The notes: a model not told the origin generated them from the sequence alone. DNA of 64,000 nucleotides from Rhizobium laguerreae (GCF_002008165.1 NZ_MRDM01000010.1:368541-432540); one strand, 5' to 3'; counted from the stretch's first letter, positions 36,960-46,653 are shown. Made by a program: numbers and translations.

Positions 36960-37376
36960 TCAGTCGGCGTCGGCTTCAGCGGCCAGGGCTTTCACCAACT
37001 CCACGACCTTGCGGCGAACCTTGGGATCGGAAATCTTGACGAAGGCGCGATTGAGCTGCAGTCCTTCCGAGGAGGAGAGGAAATCGACGACGTAATTCGA
37101 GCTGGAGGCTTCCATGCCGCCGCCGCCACTGGAATGTTCGCCGGGCGCGTCCTCGAAGAAAAACGACACCGGAACATTGAGGATGTTCGAGATATTCTGC
37201 AGGCGGCTTGCGCCGACGCGGTTAGTGCCCTTTTCGTATTTCTGGATCTGCTGGAAGGTGATGCCAAGGCTTTCGCCAAGCTTTTCCTGGCTCATGCCCA
37301 GCATCGTACGGCGGAGGCGAATACGGCTGCCAACATGGATGTCGATCGGGTTAGGCTTCTTCTTGTTTTCAATCAT
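36960..37376 (-). CDS. praR: XRE-family regulator PraR (PhrR)
   Basis: A 138-residue regulator. The Cro/CI helix-turn-helix (about 15-70) reads GSRIRLRRTMLGMSQEKLGE, then GITFQQIQKYEKGTNRVGAS, LQNISNILNVPVSFFFED. A Gly/Ser linker leads to a helical tail with FLSSSEGLQLNRAF. Size, sequence and position beside lnt (actA) match PraR of Rhizobium leguminosarum and PhrR of Sinorhizobium, a repressor tied to quorum sensing, biofilm/attachment and low-pH response. The assignment is from memory. Confidence 0.82.
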   Translation of the reverse strand: MIENKKKPNPIDIHVGSRIRLRRTMLGMSQEKLGESLGITFQQIQKYEKGTNRVGASRLQNISNILNVPVSFFFEDAPGEHSSGGGGMEASSSNYVVDFLSSSEGLQLNRAFVKISDPKVRRKVVELVKALAAEADAD

Positions 37377-37503
37377 GGTCGTGCCCTAGCTAAGAATTTC
37401 AACCTGTTTCTAACCGGCATGCCCCTGATCCATCCCAAAACGCCACGTTGCAAGCGGTGAGGAACCCACCTTCAAACATACGTTAAGAACGCCGATTGAC
37501 ATC

Positions 37504-37532
37504 ACTATGCAATTTTAGGGGTTTTTGGTCAA
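37504..37532 (-). promoter_or_regulatory. Candidate promoter of praR
   Basis: On the minus strand, TTGACC (37532-37527), 17 bases, then CATAGT (37509-37504). It overlaps the lnt stop codon and lies about 130 bases before the praR start. Confidence 0.4.
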
Positions 37533-39133
37533 TTCAACCCGGAAATAAAACCTCTGCGAGAAATTAGCGCAATCAAAATCAGCAGCGCCTCGATCAACCA
37601 GAAGTATGTTTGCCGGGGGAATGTCGTTCCGGCTCCATCGCTGATGCTATCGAGCGTTGCATCGACGAAACCGGTTTCTCCAAGACTGAGGCCCGCAATA
37701 ATTTCCCCATGTGCATTCACCAGCGCTGAAATGCCGCTATTGGCGTCGCGAATCAGCGGCAGGCCGGTTTCAACAGCCCGTACCCGCGCCTGCTGGAAAT
37801 GCTGGTAGGGGCCGGGCGTCACGCCAAACCAGGCATCATTGGTGATATTGAGGATCGCGTTGGCGTCTTTTATGTCACCGGTCATTTCGCCGGGAAAAAT
37901 GATCTCGTAGCAGATCAGCGGATAGAGATTGAGCCCGCCGGGCAGCGCCAGCAGGTGCCGGCTTGCGGCGGCCGAGAAGCCGCCCGGTATCTCGACGACG
38001 TTCTGGATGCCGAATTCGGTGAGCACGTCCTCGAAGGGCAGATATTCGCCGAAGGGCACCAGATGCACCTTGTCGGACGCGGCGATGATCTGGCCGCGGC
38101 CGTCGATCACGTAGATGGAATTATAGTAGCGCGGCGGCGTGCCTGGTCCCATCTCCTCGGCGCGAACGGCGCCGGCGATCAGGATCTGATTGTCGTCGAG
38201 CGTATCGGCAATCCGGGTCAGCGCATCCTGATTGTCGGTCAGGATGAAGGGGATCGACGTTTCCGGCCAGACGATGATATCAGGCTTGCGCCCGCCATTG
38301 TCAGGCGCTTCGGCCGACAGCTTCAGATGCGTCTCGAAGATCGCGGCGCGGTCGACGTCGTTATCCATTTTCGCTGTCTGGTCGATCGCCGGCTGCACCA
38401 GCCGCACCACCGGCCGCTTGTCCTCAGGCAATGTGTCCGGCCGCGGCGCGAGATGGAGAGCATAGGCGCCATAACCGAGATGGGCGGCAAAGAAGAGGGC
38501 GGCGAGTGCGATGCCCGTCCGTGCCCCTTGCCGCGTCCCGGCAAGGGCAGGCGCAGAAAAGACGAAGACGGCAAGGGCCGTTACGCCCATCGCTCCGATC
38601 ACATGCGCCGATTGCATCATCAGCGGAACCGGCATGATGCCGTAGCCGATGGCGTTCCAGGGAAAGCCGGTGAGGACGAAGCTTCGAAGCCATTCCATCA
38701 GCCCGAAGCCTGCCGCAAGCGCGGCGATCCGCCCCATGCCATCAGACCAGACGATGCGGGCAAGGGCGGCCGCCAGGCCGTAGAAGATCGCAAGACAGGC
38801 CGGCAACCCGAGGATTGCCAGCGGCAGCGCCCAGGCGAATTCTTCCTGATCGATCAGCAGCGCATGGCCGAGCCACCAGAGGCCGGCGACGAAATAGCCG
38901 AAGCCGAATAGCCAGCCGGTGGCAAACGCCGGCCACAGCCTGCCGATCAGGCCGCTTTCAGGCGAAGCCGCCGCCCCGTCGATGAGCCAGACGAGCAGGG
39001 TGAAGGAAAGGAACATCGCCGCGAAAAAGCCGATGGGCGGCAGCGCCAGAACCGCGAATGCCCCGGCGGCGATAGCCAGCAGCGACCGTTTGAAACCCCA
39101 GACGAGGATAACCCTGTCCGCAAGCCGCTCCAT
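37529..39133 (-). CDS. lnt: Apolipoprotein N-acyltransferase (ActA in rhizobia)
   Basis: A 534-residue inner-membrane enzyme that adds the third acyl chain to lipoproteins. Several membrane segments fill the N-terminal 210 residues; the periplasmic nitrilase-like domain has the Glu-Lys-Cys triad in VWPETSIPF, KVHLVPFGEYLPF and YPLICYEIIFPG. In rhizobia this gene was first named actA for acid tolerance and lies next to praR/phrR, as here. The ATG at 39133 follows GGGAG; an ATG nine codons upstream is also in frame. Confidence 0.95.
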   Translation of the reverse strand: MERLADRVILVWGFKRSLLAIAAGAFAVLALPPIGFFAAMFLSFTLLVWLIDGAAASPESGLIGRLWPAFATGWLFGFGYFVAGLWWLGHALLIDQEEFAWALPLAILGLPACLAIFYGLAAALARIVWSDGMGRIAALAAGFGLMEWLRSFVLTGFPWNAIGYGIMPVPLMMQSAHVIGAMGVTALAVFVFSAPALAGTRQGARTGIALAALFFAAHLGYGAYALHLAPRPDTLPEDKRPVVRLVQPAIDQTAKMDNDVDRAAIFETHLKLSAEAPDNGGRKPDIIVWPETSIPFILTDNQDALTRIADTLDDNQILIAGAVRAEEMGPGTPPRYYNSIYVIDGRGQIIAASDKVHLVPFGEYLPFEDVLTEFGIQNVVEIPGGFSAAASRHLLALPGGLNLYPLICYEIIFPGEMTGDIKDANAILNITNDAWFGVTPGPYQHFQQARVRAVETGLPLIRDANSGISALVNAHGEIIAGLSLGETGFVDATLDSISDGAGTTFPRQTYFWLIEALLILIALISRRGFISGLN

Positions 39134-39193
39134 GCGCACTCCCATCAAACCGCGAATCAACCCATTCGCAGTCTTTCAAAAAAGCGGCTCTTT

Positions 39194-39235
39194 GTCCCGT
39201 CAGTTGGGTCCCGTCAGTTGGGTCCTGTCAGTTGG
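39194..39235. repeat. Three tandem 14-bp repeats before lnt
   Basis: GTCCCGTCAGTTGG occurs at 39194 and 39208, and GTCCTGTCAGTTGG at 39222. The last copy includes the stop codon of the corC-like gene. Copy number could vary between strains by slippage. Confidence 0.8.
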
Positions 39236-40361
39236 CGGTCGATTCCGCCGGCCGGTCGTCGCCGGCCTCTGAGCCGCCATCCGCCTTGGCGCGGCGGCGG
39301 ATCGCGTGGCGCTTGCGGGTGATGCGCAGCCGCTTGATGCGGCGCGGATCGGCGTCGAGGATGTGGAATTCGAAGCCCGGCAGCGCCTGGACGACCTCGC
39401 CGCGCACCGGGATGCGGCCGAGTGCCGAGAAAATCAGGCCGCCCAGCGTATCGACCTCGTCGACCTGCTCGCTGATGTCGAAATCCGGCCCGATCGCTTG
39501 GGCGATCTCTTCCAGCTCGACGCGGGCGTCGGCGATGAACATGTCCTCGGCGACGCGCTTGAACATCACCTCCTCGTCGTCATGTTCGTCGTCGATGTCG
39601 CCGACCACCATTTCGACGATGTCTTCATGCGAGGCAAGCCCGTCGGTGCCGCCATATTCGTCGATGACGAGCGCCATTTGCGTGCGGTTCACCTGCATCC
39701 GGCGCAACAGGTCGGACGCCAGCATCGACGGCGGCACGAACAGGATCTTGCGGATGATGCCGGCCTCGGCCAGCGTCTTTTGCAGGTCGACGCGGGCGAG
39801 ATCGAAATTCGGCTTGGCCGAACGCGTGGTCTTCTGGATGTTTTCGGGCGCGACCTCGATCGCCGGCACGGCAACGGACGGCTTCGCCGAGGCGCGGCGC
39901 TTGTTGCGCGCCTGCTTGGCGACATAGGAGAGCAGGTCGCGGATATGCACCATGCCGCGCGGATCGTCGAGCGTATCGGCATAGACAGGCATGCGTGAGC
40001 GGCCGGATTCCTCGAAGAGGATCATCAGCTCGCCGATGGTGATGTTCTGGTCGACCGCCTCGATATCGGCGCGCGGCACCATCACGTCGGCGACGCGCAC
40101 CTCGCGAAAGCGCAGGATGTTGTTGAGCATCGCCCGTTCGTCGGGCGAAAAGGCGTCGTCGCCGGCTGCATCTGTCATAAGCGCGTCGGCGAGATCCTCG
40201 CGCAATCGCGAGCCCTGCTGCGGGCGAAGGATGCGCGCGGCGCGCGACCAGAAGGATTGCGATCGGCCGGATGGCCGACTACTACTGCCTGCCTCGTCCG
40301 AAGAGGAGGATGGCTCGGAGTCCTTGGCGTCTGCCGCCGGCTTCGTCGTAAAGTCGCTCAT
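39228..40361 (-). CDS. CorC/HlyC-family CBS-domain protein
   Basis: A 377-residue protein without membrane segments. After a Ser-rich start come two CBS domains (about 85-145 and 205-260: [53 protein letters not shown]) and the CorC/HlyC transporter-associated domain at the C-terminus ([20 protein letters not shown]). Such proteins are linked to Mg2+/Co2+ efflux; older annotation calls them hemolysins. A charged segment between the CBS halves ([14 protein letters not shown]) is longer than in E. coli CorC. The start overlaps the ybeY stop, as in the ybeZ-ybeY-corC-lnt cluster of E. coli. Confidence 0.9.
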   Translation of the reverse strand: MSDFTTKPAADAKDSEPSSSSDEAGSSSRPSGRSQSFWSRAARILRPQQGSRLREDLADALMTDAAGDDAFSPDERAMLNNILRFREVRVADVMVPRADIEAVDQNITIGELMILFEESGRSRMPVYADTLDDPRGMVHIRDLLSYVAKQARNKRRASAKPSVAVPAIEVAPENIQKTTRSAKPNFDLARVDLQKTLAEAGIIRKILFVPPSMLASDLLRRMQVNRTQMALVIDEYGGTDGLASHEDIVEMVVGDIDDEHDDEEVMFKRVAEDMFIADARVELEEIAQAIGPDFDISEQVDEVDTLGGLIFSALGRIPVRGEVVQALPGFEFHILDADPRRIKRLRITRKRHAIRRRAKADGGSEAGDDRPAESTAN

Positions 40362-40873
40362 GGTTCCATTTTAAGGTCTTGACCCTCGTAGGGATCAGAT
40401 AGGCCGAGCTGCGCCAAAATGCGAGTCTCCAACCCCTCCATAATTTCGGCTTCGGCACTATTCATATGGTCGTAGCCGAGAAGATGCAAGAAACCGTGGA
40501 CCAGAAGATGGGTCAGGTGGTCGTCGAAACTCTTTTCGAGCTCGGCCGCTTCCCGCTCCAGCGTCTCCCGGGCGATGATGATGTCCCCGAGCATCGGGCC
40601 GGGCATCTTGCCGGGCTGAACCGGAAAGGCCGGAAAGGAGAGCACGTTGGTCGCCTTGTCCTTGCCGCGCCATTCGGCGTTGATGTCCTGGATCGAGGCA
40701 TCGTCGGTAAAAACAAGCGAAACCTCGGGCGGCATCGTCGGGAAAGGCTGCTTCTCGCTGTCGCGTAGATAGATCGTGGCGGCGCCGAGCACACGTTCGC
40801 AAAACGACAGCAGCGTCTCCTCGCCGGGCCAGCCGATATCCTCGACGCTGATCTGGATGTCGAGTTCAGCCAT
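40358..40873 (-). CDS. ybeY: Endoribonuclease YbeY
   Basis: A 171-residue metalloprotein involved in 16S rRNA 3' maturation and ribosome quality control. The zinc motif H3xH5xH is [11 protein letters not shown] at 126-136, and the upstream TNVLSFP is conserved. Its ATG shares one base with the phoH stop (TAATG) and its stop overlaps the next gene, giving a fully coupled phoH-ybeY-corC series. Confidence 0.96.
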   Translation of the reverse strand: MAELDIQISVEDIGWPGEETLLSFCERVLGAATIYLRDSEKQPFPTMPPEVSLVFTDDASIQDINAEWRGKDKATNVLSFPAFPVQPGKMPGPMLGDIIIARETLEREAAELEKSFDDHLTHLLVHGFLHLLGYDHMNSAEAEIMEGLETRILAQLGLSDPYEGQDLKMEP

Positions 40874-41922
40874 TAGCCCTGCCGGCTGACGTCTTCGGCG
40901 ACGGCATAGGTGGAATCATAGGCCCTGACGATGCGCCCGACCAGCGGGTGGCGGACGACGTCGGTATCCGTGAAGCGCACGATCGAGATGCCCTCGACGC
41001 CGTTCAGAAGCTGCAGGGCCTCGACGAGGCCGGATTTGACGCCGCGCGGCAGATCGATCTGGCTCGGGTCGCCGGTGACGATCATGCGCGCATTTTCGCC
41101 GAGACGCGTCAGGAACATCTTCATCTGCATCGACGTGGTATTCTGCGCTTCGTCGAGGATGATGGCGGCATTGGCGAGCGTGCGGCCGCGCATGAAGGCG
41201 AGCGGCGCGATTTCGATGACGCCGGCGGTGATCGCCCGGTCGACCTTGTCGGCAGGGATCATGTCGTAGAGCGCATCATAGAGCGGGCGAAGATAGGGAT
41301 CGACCTTTTCCTTCATATCCCCGGGCAGGAAGCCGAGGCGCTCGCCGGCCTCGACGGCCGGGCGCGACAGGATGATCTTTTCGACCGCGCCGCGCTCCAG
41401 CAGCTGGGCGGCATGGGCGACGGCGAGATAGGTCTTGCCGGTGCCGGCCGGGCCGACGCCGAAGACAAGCTCGGCGCGTTCCAGTGCCCTGATATAGGCG
41501 TCCTGCATCGGCGTGCGGGCGATGATCGTCTTCTTGCGCGTGGAAACCTGCGCCATCGTCAGCTTGGCCTTGCGCTCCATGGTCGGCAGGCTGAGCTGAT
41601 CGTCGGAGGCGACCGCCATGCGGATTGCACCCTCGACGTCGGATCTTTCCACGCTGCCGCCTTTCTGAAGTTTTTCATAGAGATAGTCGAGCGTGCGCCG
41701 CGCCTGATTGGTGGTCACGATATCGCCTGTGATGACGACCGAATTGCCGCGTGCCCGCGCATCGATGTTCAGCCGTTGCTCGAGCAGCTTGAGGTTTTGG
41801 TCGAATTGACCAAAGAGCTCGCTGGCGAACCGGTTGTTCTCGAACGTCAGGACGAAGTGATTGGTATCGCTCGGCGTGCGGGGGTGGCGCGGTGAAGAAG
41901 AAACCAATTCTTGTCCGTTCAA
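40873..41922 (-). CDS. ybeZ: PhoH-family ATPase (YbeZ)
   Basis: A 349-residue P-loop NTPase. Walker A is [18 protein letters not shown] (about 155-170), Walker [13 protein letters not shown], and [23 protein letters not shown] complete the PhoH domain. The N-terminal region has a KH-like RNA-binding part ([20 protein letters not shown]). It works with YbeY in RNA metabolism. It follows miaB by 18 bases. Confidence 0.94.
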   Translation of the reverse strand: MNGQELVSSSPRHPRTPSDTNHFVLTFENNRFASELFGQFDQNLKLLEQRLNIDARARGNSVVITGDIVTTNQARRTLDYLYEKLQKGGSVERSDVEGAIRMAVASDDQLSLPTMERKAKLTMAQVSTRKKTIIARTPMQDAYIRALERAELVFGVGPAGTGKTYLAVAHAAQLLERGAVEKIILSRPAVEAGERLGFLPGDMKEKVDPYLRPLYDALYDMIPADKVDRAITAGVIEIAPLAFMRGRTLANAAIILDEAQNTTSMQMKMFLTRLGENARMIVTGDPSQIDLPRGVKSGLVEALQLLNGVEGISIVRFTDTDVVRHPLVGRIVRAYDSTYAVAEDVSRQG

Positions 41923-41940
41923 GCGGTCGGGCTCCTTGGG

Positions 41941-43350
41941 TTAGACCGCAGCCTCTGCGCGTTCGGCAAACAGGCTGTTTGTTCCGGTCCCTGTGATTCG
42001 CACTTTAATAATGTCACCGATTTGCGATGCTTTTGCATCAACATTCACCGATTGAAGCCAGGGAGACCGTCCGATTAGTTGTTCCGGCATGCGACCGGGC
42101 TTTTCGAGCAACAGGTCGATCTCTTTGCCGATGCAGGATTCGGCAAATTCCTGCTGCTGCTTCAGGAGAAGCATTTGCAGGCGTTCCAGCCGTTCTGCCT
42201 TGATCTCTTCCGGCACCTGGTCCTTCAGCTCCGCGCCGGGCGTACCCGGCCGTGTCGAGTATTTGAACGAGAAGGCCTGTGCATAACGAACCTCCTCCAC
42301 AAGCCTGAGTGTATCCTCAAAATCCTTGTCTGTCTCCCCCGGAAAGCCGGTGATGAAATCGCCCGACAAGGCGATATCCGGCCGCACGGTGCGGATGCGC
42401 TCGATCAGCGCCAAATATTCGGCCGCCGTGTGGCGCCGGTTCATCGCTTTCAGGATGCGATCCGAGCCCGATTGCACCGGCAGGTGCAGATAAGGCATCA
42501 GGGCCCTGAGGTCCCGATGGGCGTTGATCAGCCGGTCATCCATGTCGCGTGGATGGCTGGTGGTGTAGCGCAGCCGCGCAAGACCGGGGATCTCGGCAAG
42601 GCGATAGAGCAGGTCGCCGAGGCTCCATGCCTCGCCTTGGCTCCCGGCGCCGTGCCAGGCATTGACGTTCTGCCCGAGCAGGGTGATCTCGCGCACCCCG
42701 CTGTCGGCGAGCTTTTCGGCTTCCTCGACGATCTGGGAAACCGGCCGCGACACTTCCGAGCCGCGCGTATAGGGCACGACGCAGAAGGTGCAGAACTTGT
42801 CGCAGCCCTCCTGCACCGTCAGGAAGGCGGTGACGCCGCGGGCTCGGATCCTTCGGCTCTCGGCGATCGGCAAATGCTCGAACTTGTCCTCGATCGCATA
42901 TTCCGTATCGACGACGCGCTGGCCCTGTTTGGCCCGGCGCAGCGCCTCCGGCAGACGATGATAGGTCTGCGGGCCGATGACGACGTCGACGGCGGGTGCG
43001 CGGCGCAGGATCTCTTCGCCTTCGGCCTGGGCGACGCAGCCGGCAACGCCGATCATCATCTCCCGGCCGTCCGCCGCCTTCTTCTTTTTCATATCGCGCA
43101 GCCGTCCGAGCGCCGAATAGACCTTCTCGGCCGCCTTTTCGCGGATATGGCAGGTATTGAGGAGAACGAGGTCCGCCTCTTCCATATCTTCCGTCGGCTC
43201 ATAGCCGTCGCGGGCGAGCGCATCGCTCATGCGCATGGAATCGTAGACGTTCATCTGGCAGCCATAGGTCTTGATGAAGACCTTGCGGCTGTTGCTGCCA
43301 TCGCGGGGTGTCGATTCCGGGGCCTGGAGAAGGGCGCTGTCCTGTGTCAT
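41941..43350 (-). CDS. miaB: tRNA-2-methylthio-N6-isopentenyladenosine synthase
   Basis: A 469-residue methylthiotransferase that converts i6A37 to ms2i6A37. The N-terminal domain binds one Fe-S cluster via YGCQMN, NTCHIR and VAGCVAQ; the radical-SAM cluster motif is [16 protein letters not shown]; a C-terminal TRAM domain ends the protein. It heads the miaB-ybeZ-ybeY-corC-lnt gene series. Confidence 0.97.
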   Translation of the reverse strand: MTQDSALLQAPESTPRDGSNSRKVFIKTYGCQMNVYDSMRMSDALARDGYEPTEDMEEADLVLLNTCHIREKAAEKVYSALGRLRDMKKKKAADGREMMIGVAGCVAQAEGEEILRRAPAVDVVIGPQTYHRLPEALRRAKQGQRVVDTEYAIEDKFEHLPIAESRRIRARGVTAFLTVQEGCDKFCTFCVVPYTRGSEVSRPVSQIVEEAEKLADSGVREITLLGQNVNAWHGAGSQGEAWSLGDLLYRLAEIPGLARLRYTTSHPRDMDDRLINAHRDLRALMPYLHLPVQSGSDRILKAMNRRHTAAEYLALIERIRTVRPDIALSGDFITGFPGETDKDFEDTLRLVEEVRYAQAFSFKYSTRPGTPGAELKDQVPEEIKAERLERLQMLLLKQQQEFAESCIGKEIDLLLEKPGRMPEQLIGRSPWLQSVNVDAKASQIGDIIKVRITGTGTNSLFAERAEAAV

Positions 43351-43399
43351 GGCGCGCTATTTAGTGGTTTTTGCCGCCGGAGAAAATCGAAATCTTGTT

Positions 43400-43450
43400 C
43401 TAGGGCCTTTCCTGGTCAGATTGCTGCAATTTGACCAGGAAAGGCCCTAG
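43400..43450. repeat. 19-bp inverted repeat at the olsA stop
   Basis: CTAGGGCCTTTCCTGGTCA (43400-43418) and its exact reverse complement (43432-43450) are separated by 13 bases. The stop codon of the acyltransferase gene is inside the right arm. No T-run follows on either strand. It is different from the RIME-type element and may be another repeat family or a transcript-end structure. Confidence 0.75.
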
Positions 43451-44244
43451 GAGATTTCCCGCCCGCGCAGGCGGCTGTTCAGGAGGTTGCGGATGCGCAT
43501 GGCGATGGTCGCGCTCACCTCCTTGCGGCTGGTCTCGGCGCGGTAATCTACCGCCTCGCCGAAGGAAACCTCGGCGTCGATGGCGCCGCAGCGCACGATG
43601 TCAATGAGATGCGGCAGCAGCTCGATATCACCCGGCCAGGCGGCGAGCGGCCGATGATAGCGCCCCATGGCGATGCCGTGCACCCTGGTATAGGCGACAG
43701 CCACCGGCTGCACCACGACCGTTCCCGTCGGTGAATAAGGCACAGCCATCGCGGCGGCGCCGAACAGCGACGACTTGACCTCCAGCAGCCGGTTCCCATC
43801 CGAGGTCGTGCCTTCGGGAAAGAGTACGACGATCTCGCCGTCGGCCATGCGTCCGGCGATCTCGTTTGCCTGGTGGCCGGTCTTGCGCCGCTCCTCGCGC
43901 ACGACGAAGACGCTCTTCTGCAGCTTGGCGAGCGTGCCGAAGATCGGCCAGTCGCTCACCTCGATCTTGGCAATGAAGGCGACGTCGGCAACGGCCGACA
44001 ACACCATGATATCAAGCCAGGAGGAATGGTTGGAACAGAGCATCAGCGGCCGGCGGTCTTCCAGCCTGCCCGTGACGCGGACACGGATGCCGAGACAATA
44101 GCAGACGATCCGGTGCCAGACGCGTGGAAGCCGGCGCCGCAGCCGCCAGTCGAACCGCAGCGCCACCAACTGCAGCGGCATGAGCACGATACTGACGGCA
44201 AGGATGACGACGGCGGCGAAGGCGATGCGCAGCCAGGCGATCAA
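43447..44244 (-). CDS. olsA: 1-acyl-glycerol-3-phosphate / lyso-ornithine lipid acyltransferase (OlsA-like)
   Basis: A 265-residue membrane-bound PlsC-family acyltransferase. An N-terminal membrane segment (IAFAAVVILAVSIVLMPLQL) is followed by the NHx4D motif CSNHSSWLDIM and the FPEGTTSDG motif. By size and by its place between miaB and mur, with olsB 18 kb away in the same window, it corresponds to OlsA, which adds the second acyl chain to lyso-ornithine lipid; it may also acylate lysophosphatidic acid. Confidence 0.75.
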   Translation of the reverse strand: MIAWLRIAFAAVVILAVSIVLMPLQLVALRFDWRLRRRLPRVWHRIVCYCLGIRVRVTGRLEDRRPLMLCSNHSSWLDIMVLSAVADVAFIAKIEVSDWPIFGTLAKLQKSVFVVREERRKTGHQANEIAGRMADGEIVVLFPEGTTSDGNRLLEVKSSLFGAAAMAVPYSPTGTVVVQPVAVAYTRVHGIAMGRYHRPLAAWPGDIELLPHLIDIVRCGAIDAEVSFGEAVDYRAETSRKEVSATIAMRIRNLLNSRLRGREIS

Positions 44245-44271
44245 ATGCTGGTCTCCCGGGCGGCCATTGCT

Positions 44272-44700
44272 TCAGAGATCTTCTTTCTTCAGCGGGACGC
44301 CGTAGAGTTCCAGCCGGTGGTCGACCAGCCGGAAGCCGTGCTCGCGGGCGATGCGCTCCTGCAGCGCCTCGATCTCCGGCGAGCGGAATTCGATGACCGT
44401 GCCGGTCTTCAGGTCGATCAGATGGTCGTGGTGTTCTTCCGGCACCGTTTCGTAGCGCGAGCGCCCGTCGCGGAAGTCGTGGCGGGCGATAATGCCGGCA
44501 TCCTCGAACAGTTTCACGGTGCGATAGACGGTCGAGATCGAGATCTTCGCATCGACTTTCACCGAGCGGCGGTAGAGTTCTTCGACGTCGGGATGGTCTT
44601 CCGAGTCTTCCAGGATGCGCGCGATCACGCGGCGCTGCTCGGTCATGCGCATGCCGCGTTCGGTGCAAAGCTCCTCAAGGGTCTTGGCTACATCAGTCAT
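44272..44700 (-). CDS. mur: Fur-family regulator, Mur (manganese-responsive)
   Basis: A 142-residue Fur-family protein. The winged helix holds RMTEQRRVIARILEDSEDHP and ISISTVYRTVKLFEDAG; metal-site residues appear in HDFRDGRSRYE and EEHHDHLIDLKTG. The two C-terminal Cys pairs of zinc-structured Fur proteins are missing, as in rhizobial Mur. In rhizobia this Fur orthologue senses Mn2+ and represses sitABCD. It lies between olsA and rimI. Start at 44700 gives the usual MTDVAKTLEEL; the frame extends upstream. Confidence 0.88.
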   Translation of the reverse strand: MTDVAKTLEELCTERGMRMTEQRRVIARILEDSEDHPDVEELYRRSVKVDAKISISTVYRTVKLFEDAGIIARHDFRDGRSRYETVPEEHHDHLIDLKTGTVIEFRSPEIEALQERIAREHGFRLVDHRLELYGVPLKKEDL

Positions 44701-44783
44701 CGCCGGCCTATAGAGATATTCGTGTTTCGACAACGCCGCTGGGGCATTTGCGCCGGCCTGCATGTTATCTCGCTGCCAGGGAA

Positions 44784-45284
44784 CTACCGAAGAACGCGCT
44801 TCATGACAAGCGCCGTGGAGAGGGCGCCGTTTTCTTGTCTGTAGTAACCCTGACGTTCGCCGACCTTTTCGAAGCCGAGCTTGCGGTAGAGGCCAAGCGC
44901 TGCCGTATTGCCGTTGTCGACCTCGAGAAACATGCTCTCGCCGCCGCGCGACCGCGCTTCCCGCATCGCCGCTTGCATCAGCCGCCAGCCAAGTCCGGCA
45001 CGGGCGACCTTCGCCTGCACGGCAATCGTCAGGATCTCCGCCTCGCCGGCGACATGTCGGGCGAGAATGAACCCCGGAAGCGGCTTTTTCAGGAAGGCAT
45101 TGGTCTGGCGCGCGACGAAGCCGAAGACGGTATCCTGCATCAGTAGCCCGTGAAATTCACCGTCGCCCCAGGGCCGGGCGAACCGCTCGCCGTGCAGGGC
45201 GGCAACATCGCGGCAATCCTCGCGCTCCATGGCGATGATCTCGAATTCCGGTTTCAGCGTCAGATAGCTTTCCAGCATCGTCAT
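44784..45284 (-). CDS. rimI: Ribosomal-protein-alanine N-acetyltransferase RimI
   Basis: A 166-residue GNAT acetyltransferase. The CoA-binding motif lies in ILTIAVQAKVARAGLGWRLM, followed by FLEVDNGNTAALGLYRKLGF, typical of RimI. Its start overlaps the tsaB stop by four bases; the tsaB-rimI pairing is widespread. Confidence 0.9.
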   Translation of the reverse strand: MTMLESYLTLKPEFEIIAMEREDCRDVAALHGERFARPWGDGEFHGLLMQDTVFGFVARQTNAFLKKPLPGFILARHVAGEAEILTIAVQAKVARAGLGWRLMQAAMREARSRGGESMFLEVDNGNTAALGLYRKLGFEKVGERQGYYRQENGALSTALVMKRVLR

Positions 45285-45943
45285 ACTCGTCGCGCAATCG
45301 CGTACCCGGCCTGCGGCTTGGCATCGGGTCCGCGCAGATAAAGGGGCTTCGGCTTTCCGGCATCGGGGGAGGCGGCAGCGCCCAGGCGCGCCACGACGGA
45401 GATTGGATACCTGTTGGTGTGATCGCCGAAGGTGTCGGCCTTGAGGAGCGGCGTCGCCGAACCGGTAATCTCGCCGTCGAAACCGGCGGCAAAAACCTGC
45501 GCTTCCGCAACGCTGACTGCCTGTGGCGTGTCGAGGGGCGAACCGTCGGCCGCGAAGGACTGGAGGTAGATTTCGTCCCGCTTGGCATCCATCGCCGCCA
45601 GCACGGCGCGATGAGGCGTCTTGTCGCGCTGGGCTGATGCCATAACTTGGAGTGTGGTGACGCCGACTGCCGGCACATTGAGGGAAAGCGCAAAACCGCG
45701 GGCTGCGGCAACGCCGACGCGGATACCGGTAAAGGAGCCGGGACCGATGGTGACGGCAAGTCGGTCGATATGAGAAAGGGCCAGTCCCGCCTGATCGAGT
45801 GCGCGATCGACGATACCAATCAGATGTTCAGCATGCCCCTTGCCGATCATGTCCGATGCCTCCCCCAGCACCGTATCCCTGCCGCTGTCATAGACGGCGG
45901 CAGCGCAGTCCACACCTGCCGTGTCGAGCGCCAGAATGATCAT
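45281..45943 (-). CDS. tsaB: tRNA threonylcarbamoyladenosine biosynthesis protein TsaB
   Basis: A 220-residue ASKHA-fold protein and partner of TsaD in t6A37 synthesis. Signatures: IILALDTAGVDCAAAVYD, the segment GHAEHLIGIVDRAL and AVTIGPGSFTGIRVGVAAAR. Coupled to rimI. Confidence 0.94.
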   Translation of the reverse strand: MIILALDTAGVDCAAAVYDSGRDTVLGEASDMIGKGHAEHLIGIVDRALDQAGLALSHIDRLAVTIGPGSFTGIRVGVAAARGFALSLNVPAVGVTTLQVMASAQRDKTPHRAVLAAMDAKRDEIYLQSFAADGSPLDTPQAVSVAEAQVFAAGFDGEITGSATPLLKADTFGDHTNRYPISVVARLGAAASPDAGKPKPLYLRGPDAKPQAGYAIARRV

Positions 45944-46031
45944 GCCATCAATTTCCGAATAAACCAGTGTCGCCTATCGATAAATCCGTTCGGCCGAACC
46001 TGAGATGAACGGCTGGACGAATTCAGGATTT

Positions 46032-46598
46032 TTAAGCGGCAATCACTTCCTGCACTTCCGGAACGAAATGGCGCAGCAGGTTCTGGACGCCGTGCTTCAG
46101 CGTTGCCGTCGACGACGGGCAGCCGGCGCACGAACCCTTCATGTTCAGATAGACCTTGCCATCCTTGAAGCCGCGGAAGGTGATGTCGCCGCCATCCTGG
46201 GCAACGGCCGGGCGTACGCGGGTCTCCAGAAGCTCCTTGATGGTCAGCACGATCGACTCATCGCCTTCGTCGAAGAATTCATCGCCGGCATCGGCGTCTT
46301 CGGAAAGGATGGAGGCATCGCCCATGACCGGCTTGCCGGACATGAAGTGCTCCATGATCGAGCCTAATATAGCCGGCTTAAGATGCTGCCAGTCGGCATT
46401 GTCCTTGGAGACGGAAATGAAATCATAGCCGAAATAGACGCCGGTGACGCCGGATATCTCGAACAGGCGGGCAGCGAGCGGCGAAGCTTGAGCTTCTTCG
46501 GCGCTGCGGAACTCGGCCGTGCCGTTTTCCATCACCACCTTGCCCGGCAGGAACTTCTGCGTGGCGGGGTTCGGCGTGGCTTCGGTCTGAATGAACAT
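46032..46598 (-). CDS. NifU-like (Nfu) Fe-S scaffold/carrier protein
   Basis: A 188-residue protein with an N-terminal Nfu-N (Scaffold) domain (MFIQTEATPNPATQKFLPGK) and a C-terminal NifU-like domain with the cluster-binding CxxC (GSCAGCPSST). It carries Fe-S clusters to client enzymes. GGAGAATCAG lies before the ATG at 46598. An imperfect ICE-like palindrome about 40 bases upstream suggests iron control (see that entry). Confidence 0.92.
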   Translation of the reverse strand: MFIQTEATPNPATQKFLPGKVVMENGTAEFRSAEEAQASPLAARLFEISGVTGVYFGYDFISVSKDNADWQHLKPAILGSIMEHFMSGKPVMGDASILSEDADAGDEFFDEGDESIVLTIKELLETRVRPAVAQDGGDITFRGFKDGKVYLNMKGSCAGCPSSTATLKHGVQNLLRHFVPEVQEVIAA

Positions 46599-46636
46599 CT
46601 GATTCTCCATGCGGCCGGCCCGTGGTCTCGGCCGTC

Positions 46637-46653
46637 TTTAGAATTCTTCAAAA
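46637..46653. promoter_or_regulatory. ICE-like (Irr) box upstream of nfu
   Basis: TTTAGAATTCTTCAAAA resembles the rhizobial iron control element TTTAGAA-N3-TTCTAAA bound by Irr, with one mismatch in the right arm. It sits about 40 bases before an Fe-S carrier gene. Recognised by eye; RirA or no regulator at all remains possible. Confidence 0.35.

Noticed and set aside
39194..39235. Start of a CRISPR array
   Set aside because: Units of 14 bases directly abut without spacers and no cas gene is present.
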